Of a stretch of 64,000 bases of DNA, positions 11,772 to 20,884 are shown piece by piece. Origin of the DNA: Cercospora beticola. Lineage: Eukaryota > Ascomycota > Dothideomycetes > Mycosphaerellales > Mycosphaerellaceae. The stretch's first letter is position 1, and the number at the start of each line of letters is the position of its first letter. The notes below the pieces were generated by a model. The model had not been told where the DNA came from, ran no database searches, and saw nothing but the letters and a program-made list of their open reading frames with translations. The DNA lies in contig NC_088936.1 of NCBI RefSeq assembly GCF_033473495.1, positions 4,402,001 to 4,466,000 on the forward strand, written 5' to 3'. A program made the position numbers and the translations under genes.

Positions 11772-12305
11772 TCATTGCCCACTCCCAGTCAATTCCTTCT
11801 TCCCTGCTTCCTCAACACACACAGCCCTCGCCTCCCTCACCGCCCTCTCCACCTTCCCAACACTCCTCCCCTCCCCCGTCCTCCACAAATTCTGCTTATA
11901 AGGATGTTCCTCCCCCTCAAAACACTTCAACCTCCCCATCCTCACATCCCTCAACCGATTCTTCGGCAACATACCCCTCACCGCCCTCCTCAAAATCTCT
12001 CCACCTCCCCACTTCGCCATCATCTTCTCCATCGTAATCTCCTTCAAAGACCCCGGCCGCGTCGTATGCGAATAGTATTTCTTTTTCTGCATTTTTTTGC
12101 CTGTGGTGTGGAGATCGTGGCAGTTTGTGCAGACGACGTAGTCGCCGCAGTCGGTTGAGGGGTCGAAAATGGGTTTGTGTTTTCCCATTAATGTTATGGC
12201 GATTTGGGAGGCTAGACGGCCGAGGGGACGGGGATCGGTGCGGAGGTCTGTGAGGTGCCAGCTTCGTGTGTAGGCGAGCCGCGTGCGGCCGACATATTGA
12301 GACAT
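11772..12305 (-). CDS. MRPL23: Mitochondrial large-subunit ribosomal protein uL13m
   Basis: Single-exon protein of 177 residues with the uL13 core. W-H-L-T-D is followed by LGRLASQIAITLMGKHKP, then GDYVVCTNC, the basic KKYYSHTTRPG loop and VRGMLPKNRLRDVRM, all hallmarks of the L13 family. The basic N-terminus and the extension beyond the bacterial core point to the mitochondrial paralogue (yeast Mrpl23). It assembles into the 54S subunit. The coding 5' half is C-rich and the 3' half G-rich. Confidence 0.93.
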   Translation of the reverse strand: MSQYVGRTRLAYTRSWHLTDLRTDPRPLGRLASQIAITLMGKHKPIFDPSTDCGDYVVCTNCHDLHTTGKKMQKKKYYSHTTRPGSLKEITMEKMMAKWGGGEILRRAVRGMLPKNRLRDVRMGRLKCFEGEEHPYKQNLWRTGEGRSVGKVERAVREARAVCVEEAGKKELTGSGQ

Positions 12306-12960
12306 GGTAATGGCCGCGCTGGGAGGGTGTCAATGGGTTGGAGATGGGAGAGGTGCTGGTTCAAATGCGGAGCGAGACGGAGGTGCTTGCGGCGCGAGCT
12401 GGAGAGAGGTGCCAAGACTTTGTCCTTGCTCTTGCTTCACTTCGTGCTTGCGACAAACACGTTTGACACTTATATCAAGGCCTTGACTCTGATCTCCGAT
12501 GACCATCAGATTGTACCAATGGTTCTCAATTTACTGCTGACAAAATTCTCTCACACAACGATCATCGGTCAAGTCACCAGCCATGAAATCGCATCCAGTT
12601 TCCAGTCGCTTCAGAGCCCTTTCCTACCCAGCACCACAATGGAGAGATCGGCAGCATATTCACAGCCTGCGCGCTTCAAGTAGAGAAGTTCCATTTCTAA
12701 ACTAAGAACTAGTCACATGACTAGCTCTCAAGGTAGCACCAGCAGGATCACTCACGAATGCGACTCCGTGGTTCTTATTCTGCAGCCTGGCCATCAGGAT
12801 CAACGACTAACGCCAATGACCGAATCTCATCATTGGCCTCCAGCAGTATTTCAACTCCATTATTCGTCCTTTCTATTTCAGTCTCCTCTTGAGCTGCCCT
12901 TGTTTCTTGATGTCTGAGTTGCAAAAACTGCTTAAGGAAGACAAAATTATAGTGCTCAAC
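12306..12960. promoter_or_regulatory. Divergent promoter region (uL13m / V-ATPase proteolipid)
   Basis: 655 bp between divergent starts. No supported gene. An in-frame upstream ATG at 12910 could add 17 residues to the proteolipid. Confidence 0.45.
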
Positions 12961-13753
12961 ATGGCTTCGGATATGTGGTAAGCTGTGATGGCTCCGACAT
13001 TCAACGCCTCTTCCTCCAATGCTAACGAATACATGCAGTCCAGCATACGCGGTATGTCTTCCTCATTTGAGCCACGAGATATGGGCGCCGCACTCATCTG
13101 GTTGATCGCCTTCACAGCCCTTCTTCAGCGCCATGGGAGTTGTTGCTGCGATTGTATTCTCCTCCTTCGGCGCCGCCTATGGAACAGCAAAATCTAGCAT
13201 AGGCACCCTCAGTGCTGGGGTCTTACATCCCGATTTGGGCGTGAGAGGTATAGGTTCCCAAAGCCAGCCTGCCTCGCTGGCGTTCGTGCCAGGTTTTTCA
13301 CGCACTAACATCGCCTTCTTCTCACTACAGCCATCCTCCCCACCGTCTTCTCCGGCATTCTCGCTATCTACGGCCTCGTCTGCTCGGTCCTCATCGCCAA
13401 CAAAATCGTTGTCACCCTACCACTCTACACATCGCTCATCAATCTCGGTTCTGGTCTAGCTGTGGGACTGTGCAGTCTCGCCGCAGGTTTCACGATCGGA
13501 ATTGCTGGAGACGCGGGCACGAGGAGCATTGCTCAACAGCCAAGATTGTTCGTTTCTATGGTCTTGATCCTGATATTTGCGGAAGTGTTAGGTGAGTGCA
13601 TGAGTCAGACATGTTATTTGAACATGTCAGAGGTCCGAGAGTGGTATACGAGCAGGAGTTTGACGTGTCTCACTAGGCTTATATGGCATGATCGTGGCTC
13701 TGATCCTGGACACTAGAGCTGGGCTTGCGGGAAGTGAGCTGTGCTCGGCTTGA
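12961..13753 (+). CDS. V-ATPase V0 proteolipid subunit (c or c'), 5 exons
   Basis: Predicted protein of 165 residues from exons 12961-12977, 13039-13051, 13118-13247, 13331-13591 and 13677-13753 (sum 498 nt). All introns have canonical GTAAG/GTATG/GTGAG donors and CAG/TAG ends. The product has four membrane helices with [16 protein letters not shown] and, in the last helix, [15 protein letters not shown], which contains the proton-carrying Glu. It forms the rotor ring that moves protons into vacuoles and endosomes. The [10 protein letters not shown] ending resembles Vma11 (c') more than Vma3 (c), but I do not separate them firmly. Two 5' exons of 17 and 13 nt are unusually small. An in-frame upstream ATG at 12910 would lengthen the N-terminus; the shorter start matches the family. 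Confidence 0.9.
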
Positions 13754-14629
13754 TGCAAACGCGCAGGAATCATCTGACAGCAATGAGTCGGTTGCAACAT
13801 CGGATGGCAATACTTCCATGAGAGATTTGGCAAATCATTTCGGAATCATACATTGGGATGCCTGGCGTGAAATGTTTTGCCCTGTCAGTCATCTCACAAG
13901 CAGGAAACGACAGCGTTCATTCAATTTCGTTGATACACCAACACTGGTCCGTCCACGAAATGTCCGTTGACTCTCCGCGATTGAGAAACCCTGATATTGG
14001 AGGTGCTCCATGGAGTTTGCTATCATCCAAGACAACAACACGCTCAACGACGAGAAATTGCTAATTGCGCACTGCACTAGGAGAATTGAAAGTCCACGAC
14101 GTGGTCCATAGGCGCAACGTACTGCGACAAGTGCAACGGAGACTCCGGCGACCATTCTGTTCGAAGTAGCACCTATTCGAGGGCGTCGAAAATCGTGCTG
14201 TCTACATGCATCCAGCATGTACAATCCCAGTGGCATAGTCCCTTGATCATGAGCCACTCAACGGAATATTCGGTCTCCCCACGATACATCATGGCACGAC
14301 CTGACGCATGGAACAGTAGGTAACCAGTAGGATTGCCCACAAACGCGGCCGCATCCAGTACTTCGCAACACCCACGGCGATTTCTTGGCTGACATATACA
14401 TCGTATTCGTCGTATGGCCTCAGCATGCTTGCTGGAAACCTAAGCAAACCCAACTACTTCCTACACATATATGTACTGCTGCATGAGTGCTGATTAAAAT
14501 AATCATACCGGCTCTGGCAAGCAACACGAGATCCACTACCATTCAGCAACATCTCCTGCAGGCAGGAACAATTTCGCTACCAAGCAACATTTCTCCCAAT
14601 CAAGAACTCTTCTATCAAGCAGAAACAAG
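13754..14629. other. Intergenic region with the promoter of the first repeat-precursor gene
   Basis: 876 bp. I see no gene. From about 14110 to 14400 it shows scattered similarity to the region at about 15890-16130 upstream of the second precursor gene, for example a block around CCAGTAGG and a block near ACCCNCGGNGATT..CTTGGCT. This suggests that the promoter was duplicated together with the gene. Confidence 0.45.
14553..14568. promoter_or_regulatory. Palindrome-like element upstream of repeat-precursor gene 1
   Basis: CTCCTGCAGGCAGGAA lies 62 bp before the ATG. It is close to the inverted repeat CTCCTGC-NN-GCAGGAG found twice upstream of the paralogue at 16256-16271 and 16286-16301. It could be a regulator site or a 5' UTR hairpin; its role is inferred only from conservation. 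Confidence 0.45.
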
Positions 14630-15124
14630 ATGCAGTACCATGCCATTTTCGCTATATTGACGCTCTGCGCCGCACAAACGCTCGCCATGCCACTCGAGCA
14701 ACGCAGTGTGTACGATTTTCTCCTCCAGAGACGCGCAGCCGCGGCAATGCGCTGGGGAGCATTCGGATCTGATGGCGATGGCCTGGGCGGCCTAGGAGAA
14801 TGGATCGCAACTGGCAGGACCCCATTCGAAGGCACTTCCGCCGATCTTACACCGAACCACAAACGCGCTGCTGCTGCAATGCGCTGGGGAGCATTTGGAT
14901 CTGATGGCGACGGGCTTGGTGGCTTAGGAGAATGGATCGCAACTGGCAAGACTCCCTTCGAAGGCACTTCGGCCGACTTGACGCCGAATCAGAAACGTGC
15001 GGCTGATGCCTGGTTCGCGGGCTTGCTTGGAAATAAAGGCGACGGCCTCGGCGGATATGGAGAGTGGATTGCTACTGGCAAGACCCCAATCACAGGCACC
15101 AAGCGCTCAGTCTACTACCTTTGA
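14630..15124 (+). CDS. Secreted Kex2-processed repeat precursor 1 (KEP-like)
   Basis: 164 residues, single exon. The hydrophobic start MQYHAIFAILTLCAAQTLA is a signal peptide. After QR and RR sites there are two nearly identical 44-residue units and one degenerate 36-residue unit, each ending in HKR, QKR or TKR. Each unit contains W-G-A-F-G-S-D-G-D-G-L-G-G-L or a variant, then GEWIATG-K/R-TP. No cysteines occur in the repeats. The arrangement fits a Golgi Kex2 substrate that releases several short peptides, as in fungal Kex2-processed repeat proteins. It is a tandem paralogue of the gene at 16343-17167. No family function is known to me for this repeat. It is not a recognisable mating pheromone, because no Trp-Cys pheromone core is present. 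Confidence 0.8.
   Translation: MQYHAIFAILTLCAAQTLAMPLEQRSVYDFLLQRRAAAAMRWGAFGSDGDGLGGLGEWIATGRTPFEGTSADLTPNHKRAAAAMRWGAFGSDGDGLGGLGEWIATGKTPFEGTSADLTPNQKRAADAWFAGLLGNKGDGLGGYGEWIATGKTPITGTKRSVYYL
14735..15106 (+). repeat. Tandem coding repeats in precursor 1
   Basis: Units lie at 14735-14866, 14867-14998 and 14999-15106. The first two are the same length (132 bp) and nearly identical at both the DNA and protein level, so the duplication is recent or homogenised. The third is shorter and diverged. Confidence 0.9.
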
Positions 15125-16342
15125 ATGTTAAGTAGGCATTCAACAACATCGAATGACGACAGATCTGGCAAGCACAAATGCACAGGGGACGTACAACTAC
15201 GCTGGACCGACTTCGGCTCGATGTGCAACTGGGAACGGTACGGAGCGTTATCAGCGAAATCGTGTTCGGAGGCACTTTTGGGCGACTTCAGCAATACAGA
15301 TTCTAGACAGCGTCGGGCGAATAGACGTTATGATTGAAGATGGACGTTCGTTCGAAGCTCGACGAAAGAGTTCACCTCAGCTCTCGTTAAGGAGTGGATG
15401 GATCGTGTCTTTTGCAAGAAGAGGCATGACCGATAACGATGTGGTTATTTCACAGCCTAACGAGTTTGGTAGACAGATCTCGCATTCTCATTGGGCAACA
15501 GCACGCGACTCAAGTTTTGATGTCTTTGGGTAGGTCAATACCGAACGATTGTGTCTCTGATTCAGAGCACCACAGCCGGCCGACAAAAGAGAGCTGCCTC
15601 ATGCATGAGAAGTCAAAGTGTGTGAAAAGTGGCATCATGCGCTATCAATCTTACTAAAGCGAGGAGACAGCACAAGCCTCGTGCCAAATGCTGAATCTGC
15701 TGCATGGCCAAGAAGCAATCGCCAAGCGCCGGGCAACATTGGCTCTGGGGAACTTATTTCAAGGCATCGGTCGTTGTCGAGATAAGATCTTGGCATGCCG
15801 CTGACACATCAGGAAAAAACGGCTGACTTCAAAATTGCACTAGGAAGATTGACAATCCTCGGCCTGGCTCAGAGCCGATTCATGCGAAAAGAGCGAGCAC
15901 ACCTCCGGCGATCGTTGCATGCCAGTCAGAGCATCACAGACCGTACCTTCCAATGGATCAGCACCTGCGATACCTTTCGATAAGCTATTTGCTACTGGTG
16001 TTGTCTCCACGGTGGTTTCGGTCAGCTCACGGTATGATACATGGGCCAGCGCGTGGCCAGTAGGGATGTTCGCAGACCCGGCCGTGAAGTGGCGCACAAT
16101 ACCCGCGGTGATTCTTGGCTCATGAACACGGTCGACTGCGTTCGGTATCTCGAACAATCTTGCACACATGCCCTGCTCACCCAACCATGGCGGCAAGTTT
16201 CGAAGGGTATATAAGGTTGTCTGATTTGTGATCAGGAAAAAGACAGAAGCAACAGTTCCTGCAGGCAGCACCAATCGAGCATCAACTCCTGCGGGCAGGA
16301 GCAACTTGAGAACAACCATCGACGCACATTTCAAGCAACAGA
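15125..16342. other. Intergenic region between the two repeat-precursor genes
   Basis: 1.2 kb. The part after about 15890 resembles the upstream region of precursor 1 in scattered blocks. A TATATAAG box at 16208-16215 lies about 130 bp before the second ATG. I find no separate gene. Confidence 0.5.
16256..16301. promoter_or_regulatory. Two copies of the CTCCTGCNGGCAGGAG element upstream of precursor 2
   Basis: Copies lie at 16256-16271 (TTCCTGCAGGCAGCAC) and 16286-16301 (CTCCTGCGGGCAGGAG, a perfect 7-bp inverted repeat around GG). One related copy sits at a comparable distance before precursor 1. They lie between the TATA-like box and the ATG, so they may be in the 5' UTR. Confidence 0.45.
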
Positions 16343-17167
16343 ATGCATTGTCACGATATTATCGCCATTGTTGCGCTCTGCGCCACGCCAACCATTGCTG
16401 CTCCGCTCCAGCAACGTGATGCGCACGCAATCTTGCTTAACCATTTGAAGCGCGAAGCCGCAGCACGATTATGGTCATCCGATACCGATGGATTCGATGG
16501 ATTGGGAGAATGGCTCGCAACTGGCAAGACCCCATACGAGCGCCGATCTGCCGAATTGATCTCCAACTATAAACGCGAAGCGGAAGCACGCTTTGGCTCG
16601 TGGGGATCTGATGGAGATGGACTCGGATCGCTTGGAGGCTGGATCTTCGGCGACAAATTCCCAGTCAAACGTGAAGCCGAAGCACGATTCGGATCCTGGG
16701 GATCCGATGGAGATGGACTCGGATCGCTCGGAGGCTGGATCTTCGGCGACAAATTCCCAGTCAAACGCGAAGCTGAAGCAGGTTTTGGTTCATGGTCGTC
16801 TGATGGCGATGGACTAGGTTCGCTTGGAGGCTGGATCTTCGGTGACAAATTCCCAGTCAAACGCGAAGCTGATCCAACACGCTGGGGCGCGTTTGGCTCG
16901 GATGGCGATGGGTTGGGTTCGCTTGGAGGCTGGATCTTTGGCGACAAATTCCCTGTTCGAAGACACCTTGCCGACTTGACACCTACTCAGCTCAAACGTG
17001 AAGCCGAAGCACGATTCGGTTCATGGTCGTCTGATGGCGATGGGCTGGGCTCTCTCGGAGGCTGGATTTTTGGCGATAAGTTTCCTGTGCGAAGGGACGT
17101 CGGTAGCGAGTTGACACCACCCCAGAAACGCGCGGCGGAAGCCTTATTGCGAAGTCTGCTTGGTTGA
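16343..17167 (+). CDS. Secreted Kex2/Ste13-type repeat precursor 2 (KEP-like)
   Basis: 274 residues, single exon. It has a signal peptide (MHCHDIIAIVALCATPTIAA), then a leader with HLKR, ERR and YKR sites. Five repeats follow, mostly 32 residues, each starting EAEA or EADP and ending PVKR or PVRR. KR followed by EAEA is the layout of yeast alpha-factor precursors, where Kex2 cleaves after KR and Ste13 removes the EA pairs. The inferred mature unit is about 26 residues, rich in Gly, Asp, Trp and Phe and lacking cysteine, with SDGDGLGSLGGWIFGDKFPV at its end. Two 12-residue spacers (for example HLADLTPTQLKR) recall the unit ends of precursor 1. The gene is a tandem paralogue of 14630-15124. Function is unknown; peptide signal, antimicrobial, effector or wall component are all open. 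Confidence 0.82.
   Translation: MHCHDIIAIVALCATPTIAAPLQQRDAHAILLNHLKREAAARLWSSDTDGFDGLGEWLATGKTPYERRSAELISNYKREAEARFGSWGSDGDGLGSLGGWIFGDKFPVKREAEARFGSWGSDGDGLGSLGGWIFGDKFPVKREAEAGFGSWSSDGDGLGSLGGWIFGDKFPVKREADPTRWGAFGSDGDGLGSLGGWIFGDKFPVRRHLADLTPTQLKREAEARFGSWSSDGDGLGSLGGWIFGDKFPVRRDVGSELTPPQKRAAEALLRSLLG
16577..17095 (+). repeat. Tandem 96-bp coding repeats in precursor 2
   Basis: Three consecutive 96-bp units (16577-16864) are followed by a 99-bp variant unit, a 36-bp spacer and another 96-bp unit ending at 17095. The variant unit 4 carries W-G-A-F-G as in precursor 1, a hint of exchange between the two genes. Confidence 0.9.
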
Positions 17168-17748
17168 GATGACGGCAGGCTGAACTTGGTACGCTTCGAG
17201 TTTGGATGCTCAGTGATAAAGGCGCCTTGGTTTACCTTGATGATGGAGCTGCTACTAAATGCCGCCGGTCGATGAAACTGCAATTAGTAACGAATTATAC
17301 ACTTTTCTTCTTTTCAACAGAACTCTCATGAAGGGAGGAGAACAATCTGCGCAAGTGGCTTGCCATCTTGAGTATTGCGATTCCACTCTGAGCATAGGTC
17401 AGTAGCTTCGCTGAGATATCGCGCATCGTGGACTGTCATCGTGCATTGTCATCGACAGAGCTGCTCCAGGGACAAGAAATGAGGTCAAGCAGGTCGCAGA
17501 ACTTTGGAATGCCGGAACGCCAAGCTCTCACATCCGCTTCCAGCCTGAGGCATCGCGGGAATGTGCTGCATGTAAGCTCAAGACAACGATCGTGCTCGGA
17601 TTTGTGAGACTGTGTGGTGAGCGCTGCTATCTGAGAAGTGACAGAGTCATCTTTTTTTCGATATCTCTTACACGGTACGCTTCGAGCTTCACGACTAGCA
17701 ACGCGCGCAGTACATATTGCGATTTGTGACGGATCCACCAACCATGTG

Positions 17749-17830
17749 GCCCGTTTGGCTTAGTGGTACAGCGTCTCACTCGTATATCAGCGTAATGAGA
17801 AGATCCTCGGTTCGATTCCGAGAATGGGCA
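17749..17830 (+). tRNA. tRNA-Thr(CGT): tRNA-Thr (anticodon CGT) with 10-nt intron
   Basis: The acceptor stem GCCCGTT pairs with AATGGGC (17823-17829), with A17830 as discriminator. The D arm starts at 17758. The anticodon stem TCTCA pairs with TGAGA, and the loop gives C-T-CGT-A-A after removal of a 10-nt intron at about 17785-17794, just 3' of position 37. The T arm is CTCGG-TTCGATT-CCGAG. The mature length is 72 nt before CCA. Confidence 0.9.
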
Positions 17831-17858
17831 CTAATCTAATACCCCGAAGGGGTCTGAA

Positions 17859-17863
17859 TTTTT
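17859..17863 (+). terminator. RNA polymerase III terminator
   Basis: A run of five T residues about 30 bp downstream of the tRNA, in the expected position for Pol III termination. Confidence 0.6.
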
Positions 17864-18199
17864 GCAAGTAAACGGGTTCCACGGGTGAACGACACATGCG
17901 TTTTTGCCGTGGAAATGTTTTGCGTATGGACAATCCATCCAAGCTAACATTCAAGGCTGCACCGACAATGGCTGGCGCTGGCGATAGCGTTTTGCGGCCT
18001 CATACGTGCTGAATGTATACATCTAAGCCTGAGTTGCTCCCCTTTGTGCACCACGACTCCAGACCGAAGGAAAGCATTGTCTGCCCGAAAGTCGTAGCTT
18101 CAATTATTCCAGAAGACTACAAGAGAGCGTATGAATTCCTATCGTTGAAGACGTCGGTTCGTTACAAATCTCAGTCTCCCAGCGCCAGCGATAGCCAGA

Positions 18200-20022
18200 T
18201 TATGTACCTCCATCGGTAGGATTCATTGGATCGATTTCTGGCTTCCTCGCCCTCACTTGCACTTTTATCGTCGGATTCGCCGAGATCGATCCCGCAAAGA
18301 TCAAATCTCCTGGCCGCGAATAGCCAGGCTCAAATCGGAACTCATACTGCAGCAAGAGCAGACAGAGAATAATCTTGATCTCGTTCGAAGCGAAGAAGCG
18401 TCCGGGACAAGCGTGTCGACCTGAAAGAGTCGTTAGCCAAACGAAACATCACCTGAGGTAAGTGCAAGAACTTACCATGGCCAAAGCTTAGAGCATCTTC
18501 AGCTGTCGTGGTGAACTGATGCTTGTTTTCCTCACAGGGCAATTTCCGCATATTGTAAAATCGGTATGCGTCGAACTTGTCCGGCTCCGAAAATATCGTG
18601 GGATCTCTCAAGATGTCGTTGAGAATCATTATTCGACTGCCTTTGGGCAAAGTCGTGCCATCGGATAGAGTGACTTGAGCCTCCGCCTTTCGATGCATAG
18701 TGGCTGATCCAGATGTTAGTTTCCCATCGATGCATTGTACAGGATTAACGGAAAGATATTACTCACATAAGCTCATCGGATGATAACGCTGCACCTCTTT
18801 CATGAAGGAATCCAGTAGCTTCATCTTGTGGAAACATGCTTTGTTCCAGCCACTTTCCCTCAAGACTTGCACCATCTCTTTGCGCAACGCCTGGGCAATG
18901 CTCGGATTGTCGCATAGTTGCAAAATGCAATGAGTAACATTCTCCGTCGTAGTGTGGATGGCACCAACGCTCAACATCAGCTGGCCTGCAGCAAAGTCCG
19001 GTGGTGCTCTCTGCTTCGCCCGCTCTGCCATCCATACAAACGCCGTTCCTGCTTTTGCGAATTTCTCGCTACTCCCCACGGCAGCCCTTCTCTCTGCTAG
19101 TTGCTTCTCAACAACTGATTTCATCAAAATGCGAGCCTCCCGTACCTGCCTACGCAGTTTCTTTAACGTCGGCATAGACCATTGAGCGATGGGCCGCAAA
19201 ATTGGCGAGCGATCCAGAAGTTCTTTGGAACCTTGCATTGAATTTACTGTGTACTGCTTCGCGATCTCGATCCAGGGCTCGTCTCGGGCAAGGTCCCGAC
19301 CAGCAAATGCACGAGTGGAAACTCGGGCAACGATGTCCAGAAGGACATCTTTGATCGTGTGTGTCCGCCACTCGTCACTATTGCCTAGCCACTATGCGTT
19401 TCGAAGAACGGTCAGTGTTCATATCGATGAGAAAGTAAAACATTGCGAATCGCCTGGAACTTACGTGGTGCACAGCATATGACGCTTCGTCAGCCAGATC
19501 ATCGGTAATCCGTCCCAGGCTTTGGGTGAGATCCATCCTCACGACGTCTACCATAAGCCCGTCTCTTCGAAGTCCCTCTCGCACTCCATCGAAGCCTGCG
19601 TAATCTGCCATCAAGTCCACCCTAATATGCTGACCCAAGTTCAAGTCAGGATGGTTCCGAATCTCATGCGCAAAGCGGCTAGGAACAACGATCTTGTATC
19701 CAGAAGGGGTTTTGACCTGGTAGCAACCTCCATTCGTCACTTTCTTACCCTTCTCGAGGACTTCTTCGGCATGAAGATTGAAGTCAGAAGCGTCAAGTAG
19801 TATTGACCATAGCTTATTTCTGTTGTCCAACGAGATGATAGGAAATCCCGAATAAGGTCGATCTAGATTCTTGAAGATGTAGTAGACAACGAACAGAAGC
19901 CCGACGCCAAAGATGCCGTAGATCGACGTGAAGAAGTGGTTGACATCGTCGTGCGCGTAGATATACATCATTTCGATGACCCGGTTTCTCCAATTCCAAT
20001 ATCGAAATGGTAGAGCAGCCAT
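18200..20022 (-). CDS. Cytochrome P450 monooxygenase, 4 exons
   Basis: Predicted protein of 543 residues from exons 20022-19465, 19391-18767, 18703-18476 and 18420-18200 (sum 1632 nt). An N-terminal membrane anchor lies in the first 55 residues (IYGIFGVGLLFVVYYIF). The I-helix segment is SVGAIHTTTENVTH, the ExxR motif is KEVQR, and the haem loop FGHGRHACPGRFF appears only after splicing the 55-nt intron 18475-18421, with the haem-ligating Cys near residue 475. It resembles the microsomal fungal P450s around the ent-kaurene oxidase-like group, which oxidise terpenoid or similar lipophilic substrates; the exact substrate is not readable. Neighbouring SDR, kelch and Zn2Cys6 genes make a secondary-metabolism role plausible. 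Confidence 0.9.
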
Positions 20023-20884
20023 TCACTAGTGTGAGATGGTGTATCACAGCAATGTTTGGTCAGCGTACAGGAGTGCTATATATCCACGAGGCCGGATGAT
20101 GGCTTCCGGTTGTTGTTTCAGCAGTGTTCTGTGTGCTGCGGTTGCATCTCACTTACCCTAGTCGTCGACGCGGCTTTGCTGCAATAGGTTGCGAAGGGTC
20201 CCAAGGGGCGTCCCTGCAGAAACGGGAAAACAAGCTTTATGTGCCTCACTCATCCTAGACACCATGCACGGCAGATTTGGGAGTTGTTGGAATCTTCGTA
20301 AAGGTACGAACCGCAACTCTACCAGTGGCCTATAAGGATATAAGGTTCCCTTCGAGGTTTGCATAAAATCCACTCCAGGCGATGTGCTGTAGGCCTTCGC
20401 GTGCTGGTCTGGATCTCAATGTGAAGGACGAGCGTCATTCTCTGCCTGGGCATGTGCAGACCAGTGTTAGAGTCGTGCTGGAAGTCGAAGAGCTTGAAAT
20501 CGACTGCTGTGTGCAGGCAAACCACCGCTGTCGGAAGAAGGCTACCGATGGGCTTGTGCTGACCGAATGGTGAGATGACGGATTGTATTCCTTCCGAAGT
20601 GCTTCTTGGGTACAGGCAGGACCTGGTCGCTGTATCATTTGAGGAAGGAGTGTTCTAGAAGAGGCCTGGGCTCGCGCACCTGCAATGGTTAATCGGAAAC
20701 TCGAGAGTGGAAGGCACATACGACGCGACTTCATACGGAAGCAGCGTTCTCCGAAGAGCTTGAGAAAGTGGCGGGTACCAGGCATCGTGTGTTTTCCAAC
20801 CGCGAAGACACTACTCCAGGCTAGACATGCTCGACTCCATTGGGACATGCAAATATCGAAGTCCGCTCTCATCATGCGCCAACC
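20023..20884. other. Intergenic region upstream of the P450
   Basis: About 860 bp. A 147-codon open frame on the minus strand at 20435-20875 has no recognisable motif and looks like chance. The first part presumably contains the P450 promoter. Confidence 0.4.

Noticed and set aside
14630..17167. Repeat precursors as alpha-type mating pheromone genes
   Set aside because: KR-EAEA processing fits, but the peptide is about 26 residues, has no Cys or Pro-Gly-Gln core and no resemblance to ascomycete pheromones.
20435..20875. 147-codon minus-strand frame, considered as a degenerate P450 remnant
   Set aside because: I could not find an ExxR, a haem loop or a run of family-like residues in any frame; it is probably chance.
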